IMG/VR virus record: IMGVR_UViG_3300008267_000155
Span: 1-40,027 of that record
Length of the DNA stretch: 40,027 bases
Direction: 5' to 3' (one strand)
From: a virus
The translations under genes were made by a program, and so were the position numbers. The notes beneath the pieces were generated by a model. The model was not told the DNA's origin and made no database searches. It saw only the letters and a list, made by a program, of their open reading frames with translations. Positions within the stretch are counted from its first letter, which is position 1. Each line of letters opens with the position of its first letter. Of this stretch, positions 1 through 6,724 are shown one piece after another.

Positions 1-43
1 GACAATAGGTATAAAAAAAGTTTCGAAAAAGTTAACAAAAAGG

Positions 44-74
44 TTGACACGTACCGAAATAATCATTATATTTA
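44..74 (+). promoter_or_regulatory. Bacteroidota-type promoter of the AAA+ ATPase gene
   Basis: TTG at 44-46 (inside TTGACA), a 20-base spacer, then TATATTTA at 67-74. This fits the Bacteroidota -33/-7 layout (TTG, 19-21 bases, TAnnTTTG-like). It is followed by an A-rich leader ending AGAGATATG at the start codon. Nearly the same unit is repeated before the next gene, which supports a functional role. Promoter activity is inferred. Confidence 0.7.
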
Positions 75-96
75 TATAAATTAAAAAATAAGAGAT

Positions 97-1047
97 ATGT
101 TAAATGTATTTGAAGCAGTAAGAGTAAAAGGCAAGTTAATGGCGAAGAATGTGAAGACAGGAGAGTTCGCGCCAAAAGGTTTAATCCGCGATGTGCAGCT
201 TAGAAATGCTGAAAGCAACCGCGAGGTATTGATGGTTAGCTCCACAGGCAGAGTAACCCGAATGGCAAGTGCCGAAGTGGGAGTAAGTGTGACACCTGCG
301 GCTCCTGCAAAATTGTCTTTCATGACAGTGACAGAGAGCAGAGATCCTGAGGTAATGTTTGACAACCTCACTCGCTTGACAAAGATGGTAGGCAGAGGCA
401 TTCAGCCATCATTGGTAATCACAGGAATGGCAGGTACCGGCAAGACACACTTAGTTAAGGAGACACTTAAGTCTATGGGATTAAGAGAGTCATATGAGTT
501 TGTTCACTTTAAGGGTCGTGCTACCGCAGCCGGATTGTTTATTACCCTTTACCAAAATTCCGACAAGGTGGTAGTGTTGGATGACTGTGATTCCGTATTC
601 AAAGATGATGACGCTGTGAATATCCTCAAGGCGGCTTTGGATAGCTATGACACTCGCAAGATATCTTATATCTCTAGCAGACCACTTAAGGATGAGTACG
701 GCGAACCTCTCCCAGCACATTTTGAATTCACAGGTCGCATTATATTCATTAGCAACATTGAACAAAGCCGCTTGGATGCCGCAATTAGAAGCCGTAGCTT
801 TGTGTCTGACATCTCAATGAATACCGGCCAGATGTTTAAGAGGATGGAGCAATTGATGCCGACTATGGAAAAGACAATTCCTTTGGCAGCTAAGCAACAG
901 GCATTGGACATAATGAAAAAGTTGGATGAGAAATTCGCAGGCATTGACATTAACCTCAGAAGCTTTATTAAAGCAGCTAGGATATGTGCAATGGGATTTG
1001 AGGATCCGGAGATGATGGTAGCAGAACAAATCATCGCAGCAGAATAG
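97..1047 (+). CDS. AAA+ family ATPase
   Basis: A 316-residue ATPase. Walker A is GMAGTGKT at residues 110-117, Walker B is VVVLDDCD at about 158-165, a sensor-1-like IIFISN ends at Asn220, and Arg231/Arg233 in IRSRS could be the arginine finger. These are the marks of an AAA+ machine that couples ATP hydrolysis to remodelling a protein or nucleic acid. The first 100 residues match nothing I recognise and may bind the substrate. The gene has its own strong promoter and a hairpin after it, so it is probably transcribed alone, likely early. Base composition is somewhat richer in G/C than the late genes. It could be a replication or recombination helper, but the sequence does not show which. The family call is firm and the role is unknown. 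Confidence 0.85.
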   Translation: MLNVFEAVRVKGKLMAKNVKTGEFAPKGLIRDVQLRNAESNREVLMVSSTGRVTRMASAEVGVSVTPAAPAKLSFMTVTESRDPEVMFDNLTRLTKMVGRGIQPSLVITGMAGTGKTHLVKETLKSMGLRESYEFVHFKGRATAAGLFITLYQNSDKVVVLDDCDSVFKDDDAVNILKAALDSYDTRKISYISSRPLKDEYGEPLPAHFEFTGRIIFISNIEQSRLDAAIRSRSFVSDISMNTGQMFKRMEQLMPTMEKTIPLAAKQQALDIMKKLDEKFAGIDINLRSFIKAARICAMGFEDPEMMVAEQIIAAE

Positions 1048-1068
1048 AAAACATATCTCTCAAATAGC

Positions 1069-1094
1069 AAGTCGGCGCCGAAAGGTGTCGGCTT
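1069..1094 (+). terminator. GAAA-tetraloop hairpin after the ATPase gene
   Basis: An 11-bp stem (1069-1079 with 1084-1094, three G-T pairs) closed by the loop GAAA at 1080-1083. It lies 22 bases after the ATPase stop and just before the next promoter. There is no long T tract after it, only CTTT, so it may be a weak terminator or an mRNA-stabilising hairpin. Confidence 0.5.
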
Positions 1095-1123
1095 TGCACT
1101 GTAAAAAAAAGTTACTAAAATGC

Positions 1124-1154
1124 TTGACACGTACGGATATTATTGGTATATTTA
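1124..1154 (+). promoter_or_regulatory. Second copy of the TTGACACGTAC promoter unit
   Basis: TTG at 1124-1126, a 20-base spacer, TATATTTA at 1147-1154, then an A-rich leader ending GAGAGATATG at the start codon. It shares the TTGACACGTAC block and the leader with the promoter at 44-74. Confidence 0.7.
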
Positions 1155-1176
1155 TATAAATTAAAAAAAGAGAGAT

Positions 1177-1377
1177 ATGAAAGGATTAGAGTTATTAGAA
1201 GTAGGCGAAGTGTATACAATTCAAACCGCGTATGCATCGTATCCAAATTTAAAGTTTATGGGATTCTTCACTGAGTATGACGATGTGGCATTAGCATCAT
1301 TTAGTAGCACGGAACTCTTCAAACCAAGCCGTTACTTTGACATTAGTGTTACAAGCAACCAAGTAATAAAAGTTTAA
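1177..1377 (+). CDS. Small hypothetical protein (66 aa)
   Basis: I do not recognise this 66-residue protein. It begins MKGLELLEVGEVYTI, is soluble in character and has no cysteine motif or membrane segment. The start is secured by the conserved promoter-leader unit directly upstream, which ends GAGAGATATG at the start codon, as it does for the ATPase gene. It therefore probably belongs to the same early-expressed set. Small proteins of this kind in phages often adjust host functions, but nothing in the sequence identifies a target. Confidence 0.6.
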   Translation: MKGLELLEVGEVYTIQTAYASYPNLKFMGFFTEYDDVALASFSSTELFKPSRYFDISVTSNQVIKV

Positions 1378-1383
1378 AAAAGA

Positions 1384-1415
1384 TTAGGATCGCATCGGAA
1401 TTATTGGTATATTTA
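1384..1415 (+). promoter_or_regulatory. Third, weaker copy of the promoter-leader unit
   Basis: TATATTTA at 1408-1415 preceded by GGAATTATTGG as in the copy at 1124, but the upstream element reads TTAGG (1384) rather than TTGAC. The leader again ends AGAGAGATATG at the start codon at 1439. It is probably a diverged, weaker promoter. Confidence 0.5.
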
Positions 1416-1438
1416 AGTATAATTAAAAAGAGAGAGAT

Positions 1439-1657
1439 ATGAAAAAAGTAAATGTAAAAGAGTTAGGAAAAGAGTTTAGCATCTTCGGTAACCGAGGCAA
1501 TGTATGGAGTGACACGGCACATGCTTATCGAACCGGCTTAGGCAACCTATGTGGTACTCCAGCATTAAGCAGCAACCACGCTAGGTATGCCGGCATAGAA
1601 GAAGTAGGATGTCCGGAATGCTTGAAAGTGTTAGCTGACTATGAATGGATGCGATAA
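1439..1657 (+). CDS. Small putative zinc-binding protein (72 aa)
   Basis: A 72-residue protein with His28, Cys38, then Cys58-x-x-Cys61 in the segment EEVGCPECLKVL. The arrangement of His/Cys followed by CxxC-L-K resembles small phage proteins that bind one zinc ion, so a zinc-stabilised fold is likely. It could contact nucleic acid or a host protein; neither is shown by the sequence. It is the third gene in a row with the AGAGAGATATG leader, suggesting co-regulation with the ATPase gene and the 66-residue protein. No downstream terminator separates it from the next small gene 52 bases on. Confidence 0.6.
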   Translation: MKKVNVKELGKEFSIFGNRGNVWSDTAHAYRTGLGNLCGTPALSSNHARYAGIEEVGCPECLKVLADYEWMR

Positions 1658-1708
1658 CATAAAGAGAGTAAGTAACAAGAGTAAGTAATAATATATAACA
1701 AGAGAGAC

Positions 1709-1891
1709 ATGACAAAGAAAGAGATGATCCAAGCAATCCAATTATTAGAAGCAGCATCATTCTTAGAATGCAAGAAGATGCAAAAGTATTATGGCAAAGA
1801 GTCAACGCTGCATCGACAACCAGGAAGCATCCGCATTGATATCAGAGTTGCTTTAAGCAGAAGTATATACGTAGACCCTATAGGGGCGTGA
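1709..1891 (+). CDS. Small hypothetical protein (60 aa)
   Basis: A 60-residue protein, unrecognised. The first half (MTKKEMIQAIQLLEAASFLE) looks like a helix with alternating hydrophobic residues, and the rest is basic. AAGAGAGACATG precedes the start, matching the leader end of the genes before it, which supports this start. Its last codons run into the G/C-rich terminator, so it is the last gene of this small forward group. The C-terminal YVDPIGA is encoded by the beginning of that patch, so the original end may have been altered. Confidence 0.5.
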   Translation: MTKKEMIQAIQLLEAASFLECKKMQKYYGKESTLHRQPGSIRIDIRVALSRSIYVDPIGA

Positions 1892-1892
1892 T

Positions 1893-1920
1893 GGGGGGTG
1901 TAATAGCCCCCCTTTTTTTT
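1893..1920 (+). terminator. Strong intrinsic terminator
   Basis: GGGGGG (1893-1898), loop TGTAATAG (1899-1906), CCCCCC (1907-1912) and eight T residues (1913-1920). This is a textbook Rho-independent terminator, two bases after the preceding stop codon. Confidence 0.85.
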
Positions 1921-2020
1921 GTGGGGTAACCCCCCTTGTTTAGACCCCATAGACCCCCCTTGTTCTGGGGGGGTGGGGAGGGTTTCGTTAAAGGGGTATA
2001 GCACCCCCTGATTGGATAGG
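1921..2020. other. G/C-homopolymer patch with a second hairpin and a G-quadruplex motif
   Basis: A run of G4-G7 and C4-C6 tracts in an otherwise AT-rich genome. CCCCCC at 1954-1959 can pair with GGGGGGG at 1967-1973. On the + strand 1967-1982 reads G7-T-G4-A-G3, which satisfies the canonical four-tract G-quadruplex pattern with one-base loops. No gene is seen here. It may be a transcription or replication barrier. Confidence 0.6.
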
Positions 2021-2261
2021 GTGGTTATATATATTTTCCTCGCACGGGGAGAAATTTTGCTATATAGGTGCTCTTTATTCGAATATGCGGTGCATATAGC
2101 CTATCCTATATATTATTACTAGTACTCCCTATATATTATAACTAGAATCTATCTCGTACTATTAGCAACGTCTCACAAAGCACCGGCCGTATACTCGTTT
2201 CCAGCTTTTAGCGGAAACTGATATATATTATTAAAATAACACATCTCGAAAAAGAAATGAT
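2021..2261. other. Noncoding AT-rich region with an 18-base direct repeat and a hairpin
   Basis: No open frame fits. CCTATATATTATTACTAG at 2105-2122 is repeated with one mismatch at 2128-2145, 23 bases on. GTTTCC (2197-2202) and GGAAAC (2213-2218) form a 6-bp hairpin with a 10-base loop. The region could hold a promoter, an operator or a replication origin; none is proven. Confidence 0.4.
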
Positions 2262-2603
2262 ATGAAACGATTAAAAGACTTATTACTAGAAAACACACGT
2301 CGACGCATCACGGAACAAAGTGTTGACCTATCAAGTTTAGAACTTGTGTTGTCACAACAAGAAGACATATTCAAGACCATGCAACAATCGTTACGCACTG
2401 TGAATTACATGGACATATCTGAAGAGGCAAAAGAGGTATTACGGAACAATGCTAGCATATTAGCTGACGCATATCTAGAATACATTGACAACACTCGCAG
2501 CATCATCGCTAGCATCGGCGATGCGGAATATTCCGAATACCAAGTAGTCAACGAAGAAACATCTACTTTGGCGCAACGCATCGAAGACGGATTAGACTAT
2601 TAA
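2262..2603 (+). CDS. Small protein with capsid-targeting-like N-terminus (113 aa)
   Basis: A 113-residue, mostly helical acidic protein of no recognised family. It begins MKRLKDLLLENTRRR, a variant of the MIRLKxxLxE start shared by many proteins in this window, with a possible prohead-protease site after Glu10 (LLLE). By analogy with T4 internal head proteins it may be packaged in the capsid and trimmed. The gene ends one base before the next, which has the same type of start, so the two are translated together. It sits just after a long noncoding region and so opens the operon. Confidence 0.6.
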   Translation: MKRLKDLLLENTRRRITEQSVDLSSLELVLSQQEDIFKTMQQSLRTVNYMDISEEAKEVLRNNASILADAYLEYIDNTRSIIASIGDAEYSEYQVVNEETSTLAQRIEDGLDY

Positions 2604-2604
2604 C

Positions 2605-3138
2605 ATGATACGATTAAAGACTTTACTCACAGAAATTTCCCTAGGCTCAATACGTCCTTATGCCACTCAATTCACTTGGACACAAGAAGGACGTGCACAA
2701 TGGGAAACACGCATCAACGCAGATGGCGAACCCATCATATTTGTATTTGTAATGTCGGATGCACGTGATGGCGGAGAATATTCATTCGCCATGATGTCGC
2801 AAGATCGTAGTCGTGAAGGATTCACTGTATCGCATGCACGTAGTGCGGCGGCAGGACACGTCAACTATCTACGTCTAATGCGAACTGCGGCGGAAGCCAT
2901 GCTAGACTTTGCACGTATATATGCTCCTGGTGCTATTGACATTACTGGAAGCGACACTACTAGTTCAACCAAGGATCTTCAAAAGACTCGTATATATCGT
3001 GGACTTATCGCATCTAATTCTGGCGCTGTTGCGGCCGCAGGATACACCATGTTGGAGCGTGGCGGCAAACTGTGGTTGGTGCGACGCGGCAATGCCGATG
3101 CATCTGGCATCAATACTCCCGATGACCCCAACATGTAA
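2605..3138 (+). CDS. Putative packaged protein with MIRLKTLLTE start (177 aa)
   Basis: A 177-residue protein whose first ten residues are MIRLKTLLTE, a close match to the recurrent N-terminal signal (possible cleavage after Glu10). The remainder is rich in Ala, Arg and Gly and looks like a compact mixed alpha/beta domain. The segment with YRGLIASNSGAVAAAGYTM hints at an acyltransferase-like fold, but I cannot show a catalytic motif. G/C content is visibly higher than in the neighbours, which suggests a different origin. It follows the previous gene after one base and is followed by two short direct repeats and a hairpin. Confidence 0.6.
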   Translation: MIRLKTLLTEISLGSIRPYATQFTWTQEGRAQWETRINADGEPIIFVFVMSDARDGGEYSFAMMSQDRSREGFTVSHARSAAAGHVNYLRLMRTAAEAMLDFARIYAPGAIDITGSDTTSSTKDLQKTRIYRGLIASNSGAVAAAGYTMLERGGKLWLVRRGNADASGINTPDDPNM

Positions 3139-3148
3139 CTAGACGGGT

Positions 3149-3182
3149 TGTGCGGACCTGAGAAGCGTTCTGTGCGGACCTG
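3149..3182 (+). repeat. 12-base direct repeat TGTGCGGACCTG
   Basis: TGTGCGGACCTG occurs at 3149-3160 and again at 3171-3182, 22 bases apart (two helical turns). It lies between the stop of the preceding gene and a hairpin. The function is unknown; a protein-binding site or a remnant of duplication is possible. Confidence 0.5.
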
Positions 3183-3193
3183 GAAGATAAACA

Positions 3194-3217
3194 GTGCTAG
3201 CCCTGAGAAGGGCGCAC
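3194..3217 (+). terminator. Hairpin with GAGA loop, possible terminator
   Basis: GTGC (3194) pairs with GCAC (3214-3217) and GCCCT (3200-3204) with AGGGC (3209-3213) around the loop GAGA, with a two-base bulge. Only a weak pyrimidine stretch follows (CCTTTCT), so termination is uncertain. Confidence 0.45.
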
Positions 3218-3266
3218 TATACCTTTCTAACCGTTTACAACGTACTAAACCTTTTCCATTACTATC

Positions 3267-3280
3267 ATATTTATAACAAA
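3267..3280 (+). promoter_or_regulatory. Late-promoter-like motif ATATTTATAACAAA
   Basis: ATATTTATAACAAA at 3267-3280, 10 bases before the GTG start of the next gene. It matches the motif found before many late genes here (consensus ATATTTATAATAAA). No TTG element is present at the -33 position, so recognition by a phage sigma factor is more likely than by the host one. Confidence 0.5.
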
Positions 3281-3290
3281 AGGAATCACC

Positions 3291-4094
3291 GTGATAAAAC
3301 TAAAAAACATACTTAAAGAGGCTGATACTACTGCGGCACATGCACGTAAACTGCGAGAAAACCACTCAGACGTATTCGATGAGATAGCTGACGAATTGGG
3401 ATTGACCCCGGAACAATTTGATTCTGCGGTGAATTCTTCTAGAGCCGAATTAGATGTTATTGAAAAAATATACATGAGTGATTCTATGACAGGTCACGAA
3501 GCTTTAGCAACTATTGCGGACATGTTAGATGTTCCGTTTGGTACTAACGAATCGGCTAAACCAGATTATATAGATGCTGATGGTGACGGGGATGAAACGG
3601 AATCAATGAAACAAGCTTTCAAAGACAAAGCAAAGAAAAAATCCGAAATGAATGAATTATCTGATGAAGAAATAGATAAGCGTTGGAATAAACCTTTGCA
3701 AAACTGGGAACGTCAGTCTTTGTCTTCAAAAATGGATATGATGCGGCAAACCTCAAATAATACGTCTGACTCTAGCAAATCTGCAGAAAAAGCTCCGTCA
3801 AAGTTTTATCAGGAAAAATTGGCTGCACTTAAGGCTCAACGCAAACAACTTGAATTTGACATGGAACAAGAAGCTGAACCAGAAGGAGGACCAGTTGCTG
3901 ATTATTATGGAGAAGCTTTGCAACACATCGACGATCAAATTGATTCAATCAAAGAAAAGATGGCTCGTAAAAATGAATCCACATTAATTACTAAAGCTGG
4001 ATTACAAGAAATGCGCGAATTGCCGTTAGAAGATAGAATACTACGTAATCTTAAAGGTAATGACTATATTTTAAGAGAAACATTTAAAAAATAA
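3291..4094 (+). CDS. Putative internal head/scaffold-like protein, GTG start (267 aa)
   Basis: A 267-residue, highly charged helical protein. It starts (from GTG) MIKLKNILKEADTT, one of the clearest copies of the recurrent N-terminal signal, with a likely protease site after Glu10. Residues about 92-110 read PDYIDADGDGDETESMKQA, an acidic DxDGDxxE stretch like short segments in T4-like phage head or scaffold proteins, possibly calcium-binding. The second half is Lys/Glu/Gln-rich coiled coil. The charge pattern suits a core or packaged protein. A late-promoter-like motif is upstream and a strong terminator downstream, so it is probably a single-gene late unit. The role is inferred from composition. 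Confidence 0.6.
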   Translation: MIKLKNILKEADTTAAHARKLRENHSDVFDEIADELGLTPEQFDSAVNSSRAELDVIEKIYMSDSMTGHEALATIADMLDVPFGTNESAKPDYIDADGDGDETESMKQAFKDKAKKKSEMNELSDEEIDKRWNKPLQNWERQSLSSKMDMMRQTSNNTSDSSKSAEKAPSKFYQEKLAALKAQRKQLEFDMEQEAEPEGGPVADYYGEALQHIDDQIDSIKEKMARKNESTLITKAGLQEMRELPLEDRILRNLKGNDYILRETFKK

Positions 4095-4124
4095 CATTCG
4101 ACTGCTACCTTAGTCGTTAAGTTG

Positions 4125-4155
4125 AAAGTGCTAGCAGAAATGTTGGCACTTTTTT
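4125..4155 (+). terminator. Intrinsic terminator with GAAA loop
   Basis: A 12-bp stem, AAAGTGCTAGCA (4125-4136) with TGTTGGCACTTT (4141-4152), a GAAA tetraloop (4137-4140), then further T residues to 4155. A clear Rho-independent terminator, 31 bases after the previous stop. Confidence 0.85.
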
Positions 4156-4163
4156 ACTGTTTC

Positions 4164-4178
4164 ATATTTATATAAAAA
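4164..4178 (+). promoter_or_regulatory. Late-promoter-like motif ATATTTATATAAAAA
   Basis: ATATTTATATAAAAA starts at 4164, directly after the terminator and 50 bases before the next small gene. It is a variant of the recurrent late motif. Confidence 0.45.
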
Positions 4179-4227
4179 TAGTTACGTTTTTCAATCAGTT
4201 ATTTTGTTATAACAAAGGAAAAAGGTA

Positions 4228-4338
4228 ATGGCAGCAAAAACAAGAACAAACAACGTAAAAATTCATGCTAAAACTAAAACAAGTCGTAGCAAAAATGCAA
4301 CTAAATACGTTAAACCATATGTAGCACAAGGCAGATGA
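4228..4338 (+). CDS. Very small basic protein (36 aa)
   Basis: An open frame of 36 codons starting ATG at 4228 after GGAAAAAGGTA, a good ribosome-binding stretch, and ending TGA at 4336-4338. The product starts MAAKTRTNNVKIHAKTKTSR and ends YVKPYVAQGR. It is strongly basic (many Lys, Arg, His) with no acidic residue, like a small nucleic-acid-binding protein. Its stop overlaps the next start (ATGA), so the two are translationally coupled. It lies between a terminator/promoter pair and the lysozyme-like gene. The basic composition, ribosome-binding site and coupling argue that it is real. Confidence 0.7.
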   Translation: MAAKTRTNNVKIHAKTKTSRSKNATKYVKPYVAQGR

Positions 4339-5543
4339 TACGTTTAAAACAAATATTAGAATCTAAAATCACCGAAACCCCGTTGGCGGATATTTTATCT
4401 GGCGATGGTGATACTAAACAATACAATGTTTTATTTATAGGCGATATTCAAACTTCCGATAATAATAGTTATGCAAACAATCTTCTAGAAGAACAATATG
4501 TAACGGGAGACATCGTAGCAAAGTCTGATTTAGATGCAATTGCATTAGCTAAAGCAATTAGTCAACTTGCTAAACCAGATACATATGATATTATAAGTAT
4601 TATGGTTACCAATTCGATTACTAAAACTGTTAACAGAACAACTAGAATTCTTGAAGAAATTTTTAAATTTGCAAAACGTAGATCTAATAAACTTATCGTA
4701 ATAACCAATCCGATTGATTTTACAATTGAAACCGATAAAGATCCAGAAGTAAAAGATTTACAAGAATTATCCGAATGGATATCTTCTCAAAACATAGCAG
4801 ATGATGTTATTGATATATCTAATTTTAGATCTTCAAATTTTACAGATGGTGTTGAATTAAATTCAGATGGTCACAGAGAAATTTCAGAACAATGGAAAGA
4901 TATAGTAAGAGAATATAATTTCGAACCAATAATCGCAGTCAATCAACCAAAAATCAAACCAAAAAAAGTTACATATTCCGATATTGTATATGTAGATTCT
5001 TCTGATATAGTATCCGGTGCTAATTTTTCTGATAGTTTAGAAAATCAAGCTACTAGATTGTTAGCTAGATTTGAAGGATTTTCTTCTACGCCAGGTTGGG
5101 ATGTTAATGCTTGGAGAATTGGACATGGAAGTAGTACTATTACAACAGCAACCGGCGATGTGGTGCGTTTAGGTAACAATCGCACAATACGTCCTGATAT
5201 TGTTATAACTAAAGAAGATGCAGCGAGAGATTTAAAACGTCGTCTCGAAACTGAATTTATTCCGCAAACTTTACGATCTATTGGTTCTGTAGATCTACCC
5301 AATGGTGTTATTGCAGCATTAGTGTCTGTTGCATATAATTATGGTTCGTTACCTAGTTCTATAAAAACTGCAGCGCAGGAAGGCGATATACAAGCTATTG
5401 CAGATGCAATACGAGCTAGAGAAACTGATAATTCTGGAATAAATAAAAAACGAAGAAACAAAGAAGCTAACTATGTATTAGCAGCAGCTGGAGAAACTGT
5501 TGAGGAATCAATACGTAAAACAAAATTAAAAAATAAAAGGTAA
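4335..5543 (+). CDS. Bimodular lysozyme-like protein with SGNH-like N-domain and packaging-type start (402 aa)
   Basis: 402 residues in three parts. Residues 1-10 (MIRLKQILES) match the recurrent N-terminal signal. Residues about 30-190 look like an SGNH hydrolase: VLFIGDIQTS at 32-41 stands where block I (GDSxS) should be, and SDGH at 177-180 fits block V (DxxH). The nucleophile serine is replaced by Ile38, so the domain may be inactive or only bind glycan. Residues about 240-400 resemble a GH24 (T4-type) lysozyme: Glu247 in FEGF, Asp256, RIGHGSST at 261-268 and a helical segment ALVSVAYNYGSLP. It would cut peptidoglycan. The packaging-like start suggests delivery with the DNA rather than use as a lysis enzyme, and no holin is adjacent. 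Domain calls are moderately sure. Confidence 0.65.
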   Translation: MIRLKQILESKITETPLADILSGDGDTKQYNVLFIGDIQTSDNNSYANNLLEEQYVTGDIVAKSDLDAIALAKAISQLAKPDTYDIISIMVTNSITKTVNRTTRILEEIFKFAKRRSNKLIVITNPIDFTIETDKDPEVKDLQELSEWISSQNIADDVIDISNFRSSNFTDGVELNSDGHREISEQWKDIVREYNFEPIIAVNQPKIKPKKVTYSDIVYVDSSDIVSGANFSDSLENQATRLLARFEGFSSTPGWDVNAWRIGHGSSTITTATGDVVRLGNNRTIRPDIVITKEDAARDLKRRLETEFIPQTLRSIGSVDLPNGVIAALVSVAYNYGSLPSSIKTAAQEGDIQAIADAIRARETDNSGINKKRRNKEANYVLAAAGETVEESIRKTKLKNKR

Positions 5544-5546
5544 ACT

Positions 5547-5921
5547 ATGTTTGAAAAATTAATATCAACACTTATGGCATCTCGAGATCAAGCTCATGTA
5601 TTTCATTGGCAGACAACTGGAGCAGGTTCATTTGCTGCACATATGGCATTGGGTGCGTATTACGAAGCGATACCAGATATGGTTGATGCTTTAGTAGAAG
5701 CATATCAAGGTAAACACGGAATCGTTAACGGATATGTTCCTGCGGAAAAATTCGATGAATACAGTCAAGCAACGGCGCTTAAATATTTCAAAGCTTTGGC
5801 AACATATGTTGATAGATCATACAATAAAATACCTAAAGAAGATACTAACATCATCAATCAGTTAGACGCATTTAAAGATTTGATTTATACTACTATTTAT
5901 AAACTTGAAAACCTACAATAA
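5547..5921 (+). CDS. Ferritin-like (Dps/DUF5856-type) protein
   Basis: A 124-residue all-helical protein. The N-terminal SRDQAHVFHWQT (12-23) with His17, His20 and later His32, Asp44 and Asp47 resembles the metal-binding helices of Dps-like ferritin-family proteins and the phage family known as DUF5856. Dps proteins store iron and protect DNA. Whether this one oxidises iron cannot be told from sequence, and no DNA-binding tail is visible. It starts three bases after the lysozyme-like gene and ends one base before the next, so it belongs to the same operon. That position among packaging-type proteins makes a role inside the virion possible but unproven. Confidence 0.65.
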   Translation: MFEKLISTLMASRDQAHVFHWQTTGAGSFAAHMALGAYYEAIPDMVDALVEAYQGKHGIVNGYVPAEKFDEYSQATALKYFKALATYVDRSYNKIPKEDTNIINQLDAFKDLIYTTIYKLENLQ

Positions 5922-5922
5922 C

Positions 5923-6501
5923 ATGAAAATATTTGATTTTAAAAATCCAAAACATGTGCAGATTCTTAAAGAAGAATTGTCTCGCGCAAAACGTTTGTTA
6001 AGAGAATACAACGAAAATGAAATGTGGAATAATATGCCAGAACCATTACGTAGAGTAGCATTGGCATCTGCAGATGATGATATGGGTCCGGATTTTGCAG
6101 ATGAATATGCAGATATGGATTGGATGCGTATTCCCGATACCATAACTAATCGTATAAATTTATCTGATTACGCTTTACCAAAACGAGTATCAAAATCTAA
6201 ATTAGCAGATTGGATGTCAAGCAACAGAACTAAATTAGGATCTGGAATATTGTATCCAGAAGCGCGTCATTCTGTTGATGGAGTAATTAAATTTTTACAA
6301 CAAGGAAATCCGTCACAATATTATATTGCTAAAGTTATTGCAGAATTAATCGAACGAGGTGTTCGAATCAATTTTAAAGATATTGAAGATGCGCCTAAAA
6401 CAGATGTTGATATTAGTAGCGGCACTGGAATGGATCCTTACAGTATGCCAGGAGGAAGTACATCTAAAGGTTACATGGGTGGTAAATGGTCTGGTGATTA
6501 A
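5923..6501 (+). CDS. Hypothetical virion-associated protein (192 aa)
   Basis: I chose ATG at 5923 over an upstream TTG at 5905, which would overlap the preceding gene. The 192-residue product starts MKIFDFKNPKHVQILKEELS, a divergent helical start with ILKEE near residue 14-18 that could serve as a protease site. The body is acidic with no recognised domain. The C-terminus is Gly/Ser/Met-rich, a flexible tail. It overlaps the next gene's start by one base. The context (operon with lysozyme-like and packaging-type genes) suggests a structural or packaged protein, but this is weak evidence. Confidence 0.55.
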   Translation: MKIFDFKNPKHVQILKEELSRAKRLLREYNENEMWNNMPEPLRRVALASADDDMGPDFADEYADMDWMRIPDTITNRINLSDYALPKRVSKSKLADWMSSNRTKLGSGILYPEARHSVDGVIKFLQQGNPSQYYIAKVIAELIERGVRINFKDIEDAPKTDVDISSGTGMDPYSMPGGSTSKGYMGGKWSGD

Positions 6502-6695
6502 TGAAACAAAACATGTTTATATTGGTTAATGTGAAAACAGATAACGACGTTATCGAACAACGTTACGTTAATTGTGCGTGCATACAACAAATATATCAAC
6601 ATGACAATATCATTTACATGGAATTAGATGGTTACACTACATTAAAAGTTTCTGATCAAAACATACATGCATTTATGGACCGTTTTGTACAGTAA
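6501..6695 (+). CDS. Small hypothetical protein (64 aa)
   Basis: A 64-residue protein, unrecognised. The pattern of short beta-strands (MFILVNVKTD, YVNCACIQQIY, NIIYMELDGYTTLKV) suggests a small beta-sheet domain. It overlaps the preceding stop codon by one base (TAATGA), so it is coupled to it. A late-promoter-like motif follows right after its stop. Confidence 0.55.
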   Translation: MKQNMFILVNVKTDNDVIEQRYVNCACIQQIYQHDNIIYMELDGYTTLKVSDQNIHAFMDRFVQ

Positions 6696-6696
6696 C

Positions 6697-6714
6697 ATAT
6701 TTATAATAAATAAA
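6697..6714 (+). promoter_or_regulatory. Late-promoter-like motif ATATTTATAATAAATAAA
   Basis: A full match to the recurrent motif at 6697, in the 29-base gap before the H1-like gene, followed by an AAAAAGG ribosome-binding stretch. Confidence 0.55.
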
Positions 6715-6724
6715 AAAGGTTAAT

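Noticed and set aside
81-401. Reverse-strand open frame opposite the AAA+ ATPase gene (and similar antisense frames throughout)
   Set aside because: These frames mirror strong forward genes, have no promoter or ribosome-binding sequence, and lack protein-like composition.
2105-2145. CRISPR-like repeat
   Set aside because: There are only two copies with a 5-base gap between them and no array.
2021-2261. Possible tRNA or small RNA in the noncoding stretch
   Set aside because: No cloverleaf arms or T-loop pattern could be found; only a short hairpin and the direct repeat are seen.
5905-5925. TTG start that would lengthen the 192-residue protein by six residues
   Set aside because: It lies inside the preceding gene; the ATG at 5923 is two bases after that gene's stop.
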